The notes beneath the pieces are model-generated. The model was not told where the DNA came from. It saw only the letters and a program-made list of their open reading frames with translations, and ran no database searches. This document shows positions 6,434 through 14,341 of a stretch of 33,993 nt of DNA, piece after piece. Where the stretch lies: assembly GCA_030619715.1 (NCBI GenBank), contig JAUXAW010000008.1:1-33993 (forward strand), read 5' to 3'. Positions within the stretch are counted from its first letter, which is position 1. Each line of letters begins with the position of its first letter. A program made the position numbers and the translations under genes. Source of the DNA: a candidate division WWE3 bacterium. Lineage in GTDB: Bacteria > Patescibacteriota > WWE3 > JAUXAW01.

Positions 6434-7777
6434 CTATCCGCTCAGTGCTGGACTCAGGTCGATGGTTTGACCAGCGTAGATCAGGACGATCCACTGACCA
6501 GCAGCATTGACACCAAGGTCGGTTAGACTGTTGGCATCAACCACGCTTTGTATCTGATCCCGAGTGGGAGCTTTTCCCAGTGTTTGGGTCAGAAGGTCCC
6601 AAATGGTGTCGTCTTCTTCGACGACGACCCGAGCGACCTGCTCCAACTTCGCTGCGAGCTGATCCCGCTCTGCGGTGACCTTGTTGAAGGCGCTCTCGAG
6701 GGCTGCCTTCTCCGCGGCGATCTTGGCCACCCGGTCCTCAAGGGTGATCTTCTCGTCCTCGAGTGCCGCCACTTCCGCGGCCTTGCCGGCCAAACCCTCC
6801 TGCAGTTCGGTCTTCTCGTCTTCAGCGGTCGCTACGTGCTGTTGAAGCGAGCTTACCTGTACTTGAAGGTCCGCTTTGCTGGTTTCAAGCGCCGAAACCT
6901 GACTCTGCAGATCTGCTTTCTCCTGGTTGAGCATGGAGACCTGAGTTCGCAGAGCGGCGTTGTCCGCAGTGAGCGGCATGGCTTCGTTCTGCAATGCCTC
7001 CACTTGCCCTTCGAGTTCGGTCACCGTGTCCTGCAGCGTGGACTTCTCGCTCTCAACGGATACAAACCGCTCTTCAAGGTCGGCCCTCGTATCCTGCAGT
7101 GCAGCGATGCGCTGTCCGGGAGCGGTTAGCCGTTGGCGGATCAACCCTTGTGGATGAAACGCTGAAACGGCGACGAAGATCGCGAAGAGGATCAACGCAA
7201 TCAACGCCACGCCGGCGATCGGCGCCAAGATCGGCATCCGGACCTCGGGCATTCGGATTCCGGCGAAGAACTCACGGATCCGCTCGCCCAAGCTGGGTGC
7301 GGGCCGCTCCTCGGCGACCTCGGGCACAACCTCCGGCTCGACGGTCGGGGGGGTCACTTCGATAATCTCCGGTGCCTCGATGGCCTCCGGAGCCCCAACC
7401 TCTTCGGCGACTGGGGCCACCGCTTCCTGCTCCTCGACTGGAGCCGGGATGGGCAAAATGCCCTCGGGAACTTCCCCGAAGCCCAGGTCCTCACCAGCCT
7501 CGAGCTTTTCGACCCAGCTTCTCACGTCTTTCGCCAGGAACCGGCCGTCCTTGCCTTTGCCCAACCTCCACGAGGACCCGCGCTCTTTCAGCCAATCGAA
7601 CAGACTGCTCAAACCATGCTCGGCGGCCAGTCGGTAGGCATCCGCGGAGCCCCATTCATCTTGCTTGAACTCTTGCACAGTACTTCCCCCTTGGTTTTGA
7701 TCTTGGCCGGCGTGTTGTTCTTGCCGACGGCGAACGTACCTACTTGCGTCAGTCGGTTTGGCTATTTTGTCAGCCAT
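6434..7777 (-). CDS. Single-pass membrane protein with long coiled coil and LysM-like C-terminus
   Basis: The product has 447 residues. Residues 36-92 form a small soluble domain (EWGSADAYRLAAEHGLSSLF, then a WRLGKGKDGRFLAKDV segment). Residues 100-165 are an acidic Pro/Glu/Val linker. A membrane helix spans about 183-205, followed by a coiled coil from about 222 to 385 with many ALQ/ALE heptads. Residues 384-442 (DDTIWDLL start, GQWIVLIYAGQTIDL end) resemble a divergent LysM module, suggesting contact with the cell wall or surface. The layout implies a cytoplasmic N-terminus and an outside coiled coil. The start is supported by GAGGTG 5 nt upstream. The coding sequence is clearly more GC-rich than its neighbours, and the unit has unusually long structured leader and trailer regions. 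No named family is recognised. Confidence 0.75.
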   Translation of the reverse strand: MADKIAKPTDASRYVRRRQEQHAGQDQNQGGSTVQEFKQDEWGSADAYRLAAEHGLSSLFDWLKERGSSWRLGKGKDGRFLAKDVRSWVEKLEAGEDLGFGEVPEGILPIPAPVEEQEAVAPVAEEVGAPEAIEAPEIIEVTPPTVEPEVVPEVAEERPAPSLGERIREFFAGIRMPEVRMPILAPIAGVALIALILFAIFVAVSAFHPQGLIRQRLTAPGQRIAALQDTRADLEERFVSVESEKSTLQDTVTELEGQVEALQNEAMPLTADNAALRTQVSMLNQEKADLQSQVSALETSKADLQVQVSSLQQHVATAEDEKTELQEGLAGKAAEVAALEDEKITLEDRVAKIAAEKAALESAFNKVTAERDQLAAKLEQVARVVVEEDDTIWDLLTQTLGKAPTRDQIQSVVDANSLTDLGVNAAGQWIVLIYAGQTIDLSPALSG

Positions 7778-8192
7778 TTTTCACCTCGCAATGTTTCTTG
7801 TGTGAATTCCTTCTTTCCTTCATTGGGTTTAAATCTGCACCTTGCGGCACAGACCTCGGCTTGCCATTTATATGGCTACCGGCTCGGTCTTCCCAATCAA
7901 GACCACCCTCCTTCGCTCCTTTCGGAGCTTCGAAGGGCTAGTGTATTTTCTGGGCGCGCGCACGCAGGCGCGCCTAAGGAAATTTTGGAACGGCGGATAG
8001 AGGGATAAAAATGAAACAATAATTATGAGAAATGTTAAGGTGCCGAAGTCGGAGAGAACCTGCGGTTCTCCTCCTTTCCCAAATCACCAAATTTTCTTGA
8101 TGGGCTGGGAGAAGAAGAGAAACGCTCTGGCTATCGGAAAACCGCTTCGGAAAGCGGTCTTTCAGCCTCTCTCCGAAGATATCTCCATTCCA
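7778..8192 (-). promoter_or_regulatory. Long structured 5' leader of the coiled-coil protein gene
   Basis: About 415 nt lie between the promoter and the start codon, without a credible gene. A possible domain is closed by CGGAGAGA (8168-8175 on the minus strand) with TCTCTCCG (8050-8057). Inside it are a GGCT/AGCC stem around a 7-bp ACCGCTT/AAGCGGT hairpin (8141-8158). An alternative hairpin GAGAACC/GGTTCTC (8054-8070) competes with the closing stem. Nearer the gene are GC-rich hairpins at 7953-7974 and around 7910-7933. Mutually exclusive stems suggest a riboregulator, but I recognise no known riboswitch class. Confidence 0.4.
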
Positions 8193-8198
8193 CCTTTT

Positions 8199-8227
8199 AT
8201 TATAACACACTCTATCTCATTTGTCAA
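8199..8227 (-). promoter_or_regulatory. Consensus promoter of the coiled-coil protein unit
   Basis: Perfect -35 TTGACA (8222-8227), 17 nt, perfect -10 TATAAT (8199-8204) preceded by TGT (extended -10), on the minus strand. This is the best match to the sigma-70 consensus in the window. Confidence 0.85.
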
Positions 8228-8318
8228 AGTGGGCGAAATGAATTTCGCTATTACATTCTATACCTTAATTGTAACATATTATAAGGCAGATGTCAAACAG
8301 GTTTTGGGGTTTGAGAAG

Positions 8319-8356
8319 TGATGTAACTTCCGTACGGCCGTAAGCGAGTTACATCA
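8319..8356. repeat. 38-bp palindromic element, copy 1
   Basis: The ends TGATGTAACT and AGTTACATCA form a perfect 10-bp inverted repeat around a core with GTACGGCCGTA. Copies of the same 38-bp length are at 32714-32751 and 33433-33470 (opposite orientation). This copy is 32 bp beyond the secA stop codon. Confidence 0.85.
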
Positions 8357-8387
8357 ATTTGGGTAACAAGCAAGCTTGTCACTACAA

Positions 8388-10913
8388 CTAGCCGTATTTT
8401 GGGTAGCAGCACTTTTTGTATTTCTTGCCAGACCCACAAGGACAGGGATCATTACGACCGGGCTTCTCCCCCCGAACGACTGGTTGCGGTTTAGCCTGCT
8501 TGGCTTGGACCTCACGTGCTTCTTGCTGGACACCGATCTCCAGTTCCGGTCGCTTGTAGATTAATTGTTGAGGTCGGCGAGCAGGAACGGCGGTGGGGGC
8601 CTCTCTAACTTCGACTCGAAAGATACGGTCGGCGATCGAGCCCCAAATTTCATTCATCAATCTTTCAAACATCTCCCGCGCTTCGCGTTTATATTCAACC
8701 AACGGATCGCGAGAAGCGTAGCCACGCAGGCCAATCCCCTTGCGCAAATCATCCAAAGTATCAATATGATCAATCCAGAGGACATCGATTGTTTGCAGAG
8801 CAATCCGGCGCACCAACTGCTCGAACAGTTCCGCCCCAATCTCTTTTTCCTTCGCTTCCCATTGCGATTCGGCATTCTCAATGTACGGTGAGGTTTTTTC
8901 AAGGAACCAAGATTTGAAAGTGTTGGCGGTGTCAATAGGACCCAAAATCCGCCTCCGCACCCGGTAGACAATCTCCCGCTGCTTGTTCATCACGTCATCG
9001 TACTCGACCAGCCGCTTGCGGATATCAAAGTTGTGCCCCTCAACTTTTTTCTGGGCATTCTCGATTGACTTCGAAACCAGCCGGGCTTCAATCGGAACAT
9101 TCTCCTCAACCCCCAACCGCGTCATCAAGTTCGCCACCTGCTCCCCCCCAAAAATCCGCATCAGGTCATCTTGCAGAGCGACAAAAAATCTTGACGAGCC
9201 GGGATCGCCCTGACGACCCGAACGTCCTCGCAGCTGATTGTCAATTCTTCTCGACTCATGTCTCTCAGTCCCAATCACATACAATCCTCCGAGCTCAATA
9301 ACCTTATCGTGTTCTTTTTTCCACTCGTCACTTTGAATTTTGAATTTTGAATTTTGAACTTCCGAAGGCGGCTTCTTGCCGCCGAGGACAATGTCGACGC
9401 CACGTCCGGCCATATTCGTCGCCACCGTTACCGCCCCCACCCGACCGGCTTGGGCAATAATCTGCGCTTCCCTTTCGTGGTTTTTGGCGTTTAAAATTTC
9501 GTGGGAAATTTTTTTGCGAGTCAATAATTTATCAAGAAGCTCGTTCTTTTCAATCGAAGTCGTTCCGACCAAAACCGGCTGGCCGCGCTGGTGGCAGTCC
9601 TCAATCTCGGCAACGACCGCTTGGAACTTGGCCCGCTCGGTTTTGTAAACCATATCGGAATGGTCCTTTCTAATCATTGGCTCGTTGGTCGGAATGACAA
9701 CCACATCAAGGCCGTAAATCTTGGCCAATTCCTCGGCCTCGGTCGCCGCCGTTCCCGTCATTCCCGCCAGTTTCTCGTACATCCGGAAATAATTCTGAAA
9801 GGAGATGGTGGCCATCGTTTTCGATTCTTTCTGAATCGGGACACCCTCTTTGGCCTCAATCGCCTGGTGCAGACCTTCAGAGTAGCGACGACCCAGCATC
9901 AACCGCCCGGTAAATTCATCAACGATGAGAATCTGGTTATCCTTGACGACGTAATCATGGTCTTTGGCGAACAAAGTTTTGGCCTTAAGCGCCGCTTCAA
10001 TATGGTGAATCGTCTCAAAATCCTTCTCGTAAAGATTCTCAACCCCCAACATCCTCTCAACCTTTCTGATTCCCAACTCCGTCAGGTTGACTGTTTTCGC
10101 TTTTTCGTCAACTACATAATCCGTCTTTCGGACTAGCTTTCCCGCCAAGCGGGCAAAGTCGTAGTACTTCTCAACCGCCTCTCCGGCGGGGGCGGAAATG
10201 ATCAGAGGTGTTCGGGCCTCATCAATGAGAGCAAAGTCAACCTCGTCGACGATTGCGTAGGGATGCCCCCTCTGAACCATCTGGGAAAGATCAACGACCA
10301 TGTTATCCCGCAGATAATCAAAGCCAAACTCGTTGTTGGTGCCATAGGTCACATCGGCGGCATAAGCTTCCTGACGGGAAACGGGACGGAGGTGGGCGAG
10401 ACGAGCGTCGGTTTGAGACTTGTCGGTGTAGTCCGGATCATAAATGTAAGACTTCATCTCCTGACAAATACAGCCGACGGAAAGACCGAGAGAATGGAGG
10501 GCCTGACCGTACCAACCGGTGTCGCGGCGAGCCAGATAATCGTTGACGGTAACGAGGTGACAACCCTTGTTGGTCAATGCATTTAGATACAAAGCAAAGG
10601 CAGCCGAATGGGTTTTACCCTCACCGGTCCGCTGCTCGACCGCTTTTCCCTGATGCAAGGCAATCGCCGCCAGCAGTTGGACATCAAAGGCCCGCTCACC
10701 GACGGTGCGGCGGATGGCTTCTCTACAAACGGCGAAGGCTTCGGGGAGAATATTTTGTTGATTGTTGCGAAGCTCGTCAGTTTTGGCCCGCAGCTGTTCG
10801 TCGGACAGCTTTTGGATTTCCGACTCCAGAGAATTGATTTGTTCAACGAGGGGCTGAAGTTTTTTTAATTCACGTTCGTTGGAATCGAGAAAACGACCCA
10901 AAATTTTGACCAT
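8388..10913 (-). CDS. secA: Preprotein translocase ATPase SecA
   Basis: The product has 841 residues, a normal full length. It drives Sec-dependent protein export through SecYEG. Visible are Walker A TGEGKT (96-101), the DEVD box (223-226) followed by DEARTPLIIS, the helicase motif VATNMAGRGVDIVLGG and QLRGRSGRQGDPGSS. A complete C-terminal zinc-binding tail (CPCGSGKKYKKCC) is present. Near residue 520 a stretch SEVQNSKFKIQSDEW comes from a tandem ATTTTGA repeat (about 9334-9359) inserted in frame after IVLGGKKP. The ATG shares one base with the RNase J stop (TAATG), so translation is coupled. It is the last gene of the operon. A 38-bp palindrome follows. Confidence 0.97.
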   Translation of the reverse strand: MVKILGRFLDSNERELKKLQPLVEQINSLESEIQKLSDEQLRAKTDELRNNQQNILPEAFAVCREAIRRTVGERAFDVQLLAAIALHQGKAVEQRTGEGKTHSAAFALYLNALTNKGCHLVTVNDYLARRDTGWYGQALHSLGLSVGCICQEMKSYIYDPDYTDKSQTDARLAHLRPVSRQEAYAADVTYGTNNEFGFDYLRDNMVVDLSQMVQRGHPYAIVDEVDFALIDEARTPLIISAPAGEAVEKYYDFARLAGKLVRKTDYVVDEKAKTVNLTELGIRKVERMLGVENLYEKDFETIHHIEAALKAKTLFAKDHDYVVKDNQILIVDEFTGRLMLGRRYSEGLHQAIEAKEGVPIQKESKTMATISFQNYFRMYEKLAGMTGTAATEAEELAKIYGLDVVVIPTNEPMIRKDHSDMVYKTERAKFQAVVAEIEDCHQRGQPVLVGTTSIEKNELLDKLLTRKKISHEILNAKNHEREAQIIAQAGRVGAVTVATNMAGRGVDIVLGGKKPPSEVQNSKFKIQSDEWKKEHDKVIELGGLYVIGTERHESRRIDNQLRGRSGRQGDPGSSRFFVALQDDLMRIFGGEQVANLMTRLGVEENVPIEARLVSKSIENAQKKVEGHNFDIRKRLVEYDDVMNKQREIVYRVRRRILGPIDTANTFKSWFLEKTSPYIENAESQWEAKEKEIGAELFEQLVRRIALQTIDVLWIDHIDTLDDLRKGIGLRGYASRDPLVEYKREAREMFERLMNEIWGSIADRIFRVEVREAPTAVPARRPQQLIYKRPELEIGVQQEAREVQAKQAKPQPVVRGEKPGRNDPCPCGSGKKYKKCCYPKYG

Positions 10914-12601
10914 TAGACTTCGATGAGGACGGGAATAATCATTGGCGTGCGGCCGAGTTTGTCATAGATATACTGCTCCAACTCCTCCTCAATCTTCTCC
11001 CGCATAAAGGCTAAGTCCTTTCTTCGACCTTTGTGTTTTTCGACCACACTGACCACAATCCCTCTGAATTTTTCCAAAAGACCTCTCGAGCTCTTTTCAA
11101 AAACCAGACCACGGCTGATGATTTCGACCTTGCCGGAAATCCTGCCCGTACCCGAATCAATTTGGACAAAGACGACCAAAATCCCACTTTCGGACAGAGC
11201 CCGGCGATCGCGCAAAACGATTCGTCCCACATCACCGATTCCGTAACCGTCAACCATAATGTTCCGCACCGAAACCTTCTTTCCCAACCGAGCGAAATTC
11301 TGGCTCAGCTCCAAACTTTGACCAACAGTGAGCTCAAAAACCCTCTCCGCTTCAATCCCTAACTGAGAGACCATTTTTCGGTATGACCGCGCATGCATCG
11401 GACCACCGCCGATGGGGACAAAGTATTTTGGTTTAACCATCGCCGCCAGCATCAAAAGATCGCCCTGAGAGCCGTGGCCGGAAACGTAAAGGTTCTCCTG
11501 AATTTCGTAGTAGTGAACATCGGCTCCCAATTGCGTCAGCCGGGAGACAACGGCATCGACATTGTTTTTAACCCCCGGCGGGGATGGGTCGCCGGAAAAA
11601 ATAACCGTCGCTCCTTCCTTGATCTGAACGTATTTATGAGCATTATCCGCAATCCGCCAAAGTCCCGACCCCGGCTGGCCGTAACAGCCAGCCACAATGT
11701 AGGTCAGCTGGTTGTCCGGAATATTCTGCGCGGCTCTTGGTTTGACAAAAGTGTTTTTGGGAAAATTAAGGTAACCCAACTGCTCGGCGATAAAAACGCG
11801 CTCGGTCACCGATCGACCAAGCAAGACAATTTTTCTCTTGTGGCGCAACGAGGAACGAATCGCCTGCTCGATGCGGGAGATATTTGAGGAAATCGTCGTG
11901 ATCAGAACTTGTCCCCGCGCGTCATCCAACAGACGATCAAAGCTGTCCTCGATATCTTTTTCCGTCCGGGTGTAACCCGCCGTCTGCGAACCGAGGCAGT
12001 CGGAAAAAAGAGCCAAAATCCCCGGCTCAGTCAGCCGGGCCAGCTTGGAAACGGCGAACGGTTTGTTATCCACCGGCGTCCAGTCAAATTTGAAGTCGCT
12101 AACGTGGGCGATCCGTCCGACCGGGGTTTTAATCACAAAGCCCAAAGTATCGGGGATACTATGGTTGACACGGAAGGGTGAGACTTCAAAAGACCCAATA
12201 GAAAAAGGGCCGCCGTCGGGATCAATGATACGAAGGTCGGCGTCTTCAATGTTAGCCCGATCCTTGAGTCCGGCTTCAATAAACCCCTTGACCAGCGGGG
12301 CGGCGTAGACGGGGATTTTACCCAACTTTGGCAGAATGTAGGGAATCGCTCCGAAATGGTCTTCGTGGCCGTGGGTGACAAGCAGACCTCTGATCCTATC
12401 CTTTTTGTCCTGAAGGTAGGAAATATCCGGGATGAGAATATCGACTCCCGGCATCGTCTCGTCGGGGAAACCAATTCCGCAGTCAACGATCAAAATCTCC
12501 CCGCCGTACTCATAGATATGCATATTGCGGGTCACATCACCGACGCCCCCGAGGGGGATGTATTTGAGAATTTGTTTGTCTGGTTGTTGCTTGAATTTCA
12601 T
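10913..12601 (-). CDS. rnj: Ribonuclease J
   Basis: The product has 562 residues, typical for the family. It is a metallo-beta-lactamase/beta-CASP nuclease that matures and degrades RNA with 5'-exo and endo activity. The zinc motif HGHEDH is at residues 77-82, with further ligand regions at NHSIPDT, HVSDFKFDWTPVD and SDC. The beta-CASP segment has the conserved GHGSQGDLLMLAAM and KYFVPIGG blocks, and a C-terminal domain follows. The ATG at 12601 lies 3 nt after the stop of the uracil-DNA glycosylase gene, and secA overlaps its stop by 1 nt, so all three are co-transcribed. Together with PNPase (15451-17679) it supplies RNA turnover. Confidence 0.95.
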   Translation of the reverse strand: MKFKQQPDKQILKYIPLGGVGDVTRNMHIYEYGGEILIVDCGIGFPDETMPGVDILIPDISYLQDKKDRIRGLLVTHGHEDHFGAIPYILPKLGKIPVYAAPLVKGFIEAGLKDRANIEDADLRIIDPDGGPFSIGSFEVSPFRVNHSIPDTLGFVIKTPVGRIAHVSDFKFDWTPVDNKPFAVSKLARLTEPGILALFSDCLGSQTAGYTRTEKDIEDSFDRLLDDARGQVLITTISSNISRIEQAIRSSLRHKRKIVLLGRSVTERVFIAEQLGYLNFPKNTFVKPRAAQNIPDNQLTYIVAGCYGQPGSGLWRIADNAHKYVQIKEGATVIFSGDPSPPGVKNNVDAVVSRLTQLGADVHYYEIQENLYVSGHGSQGDLLMLAAMVKPKYFVPIGGGPMHARSYRKMVSQLGIEAERVFELTVGQSLELSQNFARLGKKVSVRNIMVDGYGIGDVGRIVLRDRRALSESGILVVFVQIDSGTGRISGKVEIISRGLVFEKSSRGLLEKFRGIVVSVVEKHKGRRKDLAFMREKIEEELEQYIYDKLGRTPMIIPVLIEV

Positions 12602-12604
12602 ATA

Positions 12605-13219
12605 TTAAATCAAATTCATCTGATTCTCCGGCACTTTGGTATTGATAATCTCTTTGACCTCAACCTCACCGGCCAGAACCTGGGGAATCGTCTTGAAATC
12701 TTTCTTGAGTTCAACCAAAACTCCTCCGGAACGCAGAGCCGCCGCCGGGTGATAAAGCGGCAAAATGAGGTGGCCCTTGACCCGGTGGGGGACTCCATGA
12801 ATTTGCGAAATTCTGCCGTCGGGAATGAAAAATTCGGTCGCAAATCTGCCCAGAGTGACAATTAGTTGGGAGTTAATAATTTTGATCTGACGCTCAAGAT
12901 AAGGCGAACAGGCGCGAATCTCATCGACCATCGGGTCGCGGTTTTCCGGGGGGCGGTCCTTGATGATGTTGGTGATAAAAACTTTGTCTCTCTTGATACC
13001 AATTGAGGCTAGGAGTTCATCCAAGAGCTGGCCGGCGCGACCGACGAAGGGTCGACCTTGTTGATCCTCGTGAAATCCGGGGCACTGACCGATAAACATT
13101 ATCTTAGAATTAGGATCCCCCTCCCCGGGAACGGTATTCGTCCGCGTTCGATACAACCTGCATTTTTTGCAGGATCTTAAAGCTTTATTAACTTGCTCCA
13201 ACAATTCTTCCTTCTCCAT
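12605..13219 (-). CDS. Family-4-type uracil-DNA glycosylase with altered active site
   Basis: The product has 204 residues. The family-4 pattern is clear: CKKC (17-20), then PGEGDPNSKIMFIGQCPG, GRPFVGRAGQLLDELL, ITNIIKDRPPENR, ACSPYLERQI, LGRFATEFF and LYHPAAAL. These enzymes remove uracil from DNA and normally hold a [4Fe-4S] cluster. Two family-typical residues are changed. The active-site Glu of GEAPG is Gln45 here (GQCPG). The cluster Cys usually found in KCRPP is Asp88 (KDRPP). Cys46 is an extra cysteine that might substitute. Activity therefore needs testing. A TGTTATACT box lies 7 nt before the ATG, so it may have its own leaderless promoter inside the operon. Confidence 0.88.
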   Translation of the reverse strand: MEKEELLEQVNKALRSCKKCRLYRTRTNTVPGEGDPNSKIMFIGQCPGFHEDQQGRPFVGRAGQLLDELLASIGIKRDKVFITNIIKDRPPENRDPMVDEIRACSPYLERQIKIINSQLIVTLGRFATEFFIPDGRISQIHGVPHRVKGHLILPLYHPAAALRSGGVLVELKKDFKTIPQVLAGEVEVKEIINTKVPENQMNLI

Positions 13220-13226
13220 TTTTTCC

Positions 13227-13235
13227 AGTATAACA
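13227..13235 (-). promoter_or_regulatory. Extended -10 before the uracil-DNA glycosylase gene
   Basis: TGTTATACT on the minus strand, 7 nt before the ATG, in the gap after the Lon-like gene. The -35 is poor. If used, it gives a leaderless message for the three downstream genes. Confidence 0.4.
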
Positions 13236-13246
13236 TACCGCTTTGG

Positions 13247-14341
13247 TTACCAACTGGGGAGGAATTCCTTAACGTTTTCTGAGGTTAAGACAAACTTCTT
13301 CCCCTTGCCTTCGACAATTTTGCGAGCAACTTTGCGGCAAATACCGTGCAAGGTTCGATCTAGAGTTCGGATTCCGGCATCGTAGCCGAGGGGGCGAATA
13401 ATCTTTGGCCAAAGTTCTTCTTTGATGACAAGTTGGTCGGGCTTAAGACCACACTCTTCCAAAGTCCTTGGCAAAAGATAATCCCGACCAATGTGTAGTT
13501 TTTCCTCATCGGTGTAGGAAGGCATTTCGATTATTTCCAAGCGGTCCAAAACGGCGTTGGAGATGTTGCGGGTGTTGTTGGCGCTACACAAAAACAAAAC
13601 CTCGGAAAGATTAAAGGGGTGGTCGATGTAATGGTCAGTGAAGGCAGCGTTCTGCTCGGGGTCCAACAGCTCGAGGAGAGCCCCCATAATCCCCGACCAG
13701 CCTTGCTCGGCTATCCGGTCAATCTCGTCCAACAGCAAAACCGGATTTTTAACCTGGGCCCGGCGCAGGTTTTTGATAATCAACCCCGGCTCGGCATCGG
13801 GGAAAACTCGGACCTGACCACGGAGCTGCTCGACACTTCCCATCCCACCCATCGCAATCCGAACAAATTCCCGACCGAGCGCCTCGGCAATCGAGTAGGC
13901 GACTGAAGTCTTTCCAATTCCGGGAAGTCCGACAAAACACAAAACCGCCGCTCGGCTCTCCGCTCTCGGCCCGTGCACAACCGCTGATTGCGCTGATTTT
14001 TTACCGCTGATTTCGCTGATTTTTTCCGTCGTTAGTTTTCTGACCGCAAGATATTCCAAGATCCTATCTTTGACTTTCTGCATTCCGTAATGGTTCTTAT
14101 CCAAAATCTTCTGCGTTCTTTTAAGATCCAAAACTTCCTTTGAACCTTTGTCCCAGGGCAGAGAAACAATCCAATCAACATAACGCGAAATCGACTCGTA
14201 CTCGGCGCTGTATCCCCCCAGCTTAGCCATTCGATTGAGGCGCTCAATCATCCGCTCAGCGCGGGATTTTAATTCTGGAGGGAGAACCGCAGATTCAACC
14301 TTTTTATTTAGTTCTTCGATTTCCTTGAATAAAAATTTCAT
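13247..14341 (-). CDS. Lon-like AAA+ ATPase lacking the protease domain
   Basis: The product has 364 residues, about half of Lon. It matches Lon from the helical region before the ATPase (YVDWIVSLPWDKGS, then ILDKNHYGMQKVKDRILEYL) through the AAA+ module. The AAA+ module shows Walker A GLPGIGKT (138-145), Walker B VLLLDEID (201-208), the FVRIAMGGM pore region, and the sensor-2 block GYDAGIRTLDRTLHGICRK. It ends soon after, at EFLPSW. The Lon N-terminal substrate domain and the whole serine-lysine protease domain are absent. Around residues 108-125 an insertion (SEISGKKSAQSA) comes from tandem CGCTGATT repeats (13979-14030). The start overlaps the previous stop (ATGA). It probably acts as an unfoldase or chaperone, perhaps with its membrane neighbour; that is inference. 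Confidence 0.88.
   Translation of the reverse strand: MKFLFKEIEELNKKVESAVLPPELKSRAERMIERLNRMAKLGGYSAEYESISRYVDWIVSLPWDKGSKEVLDLKRTQKILDKNHYGMQKVKDRILEYLAVRKLTTEKISEISGKKSAQSAVVHGPRAESRAAVLCFVGLPGIGKTSVAYSIAEALGREFVRIAMGGMGSVEQLRGQVRVFPDAEPGLIIKNLRRAQVKNPVLLLDEIDRIAEQGWSGIMGALLELLDPEQNAAFTDHYIDHPFNLSEVLFLCSANNTRNISNAVLDRLEIIEMPSYTDEEKLHIGRDYLLPRTLEECGLKPDQLVIKEELWPKIIRPLGYDAGIRTLDRTLHGICRKVARKIVEGKGKKFVLTSENVKEFLPSW

Noticed and set aside
6548-7129. A 193-codon plus-strand frame opposite the coiled-coil gene
   Set aside because: It mirrors the repetitive GC-rich coiled-coil codons, has no Shine-Dalgarno or promoter, and the minus frame has clear domain structure.
7974-8210. A 78-codon minus-strand frame at the start of the structured leader
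   Set aside because: It begins upstream of the promoter's -10 and runs across the hairpins; no Shine-Dalgarno.
9591-10136. A 181-codon plus-strand frame opposite secA
   Set aside because: It is an antisense shadow of conserved SecA motifs.
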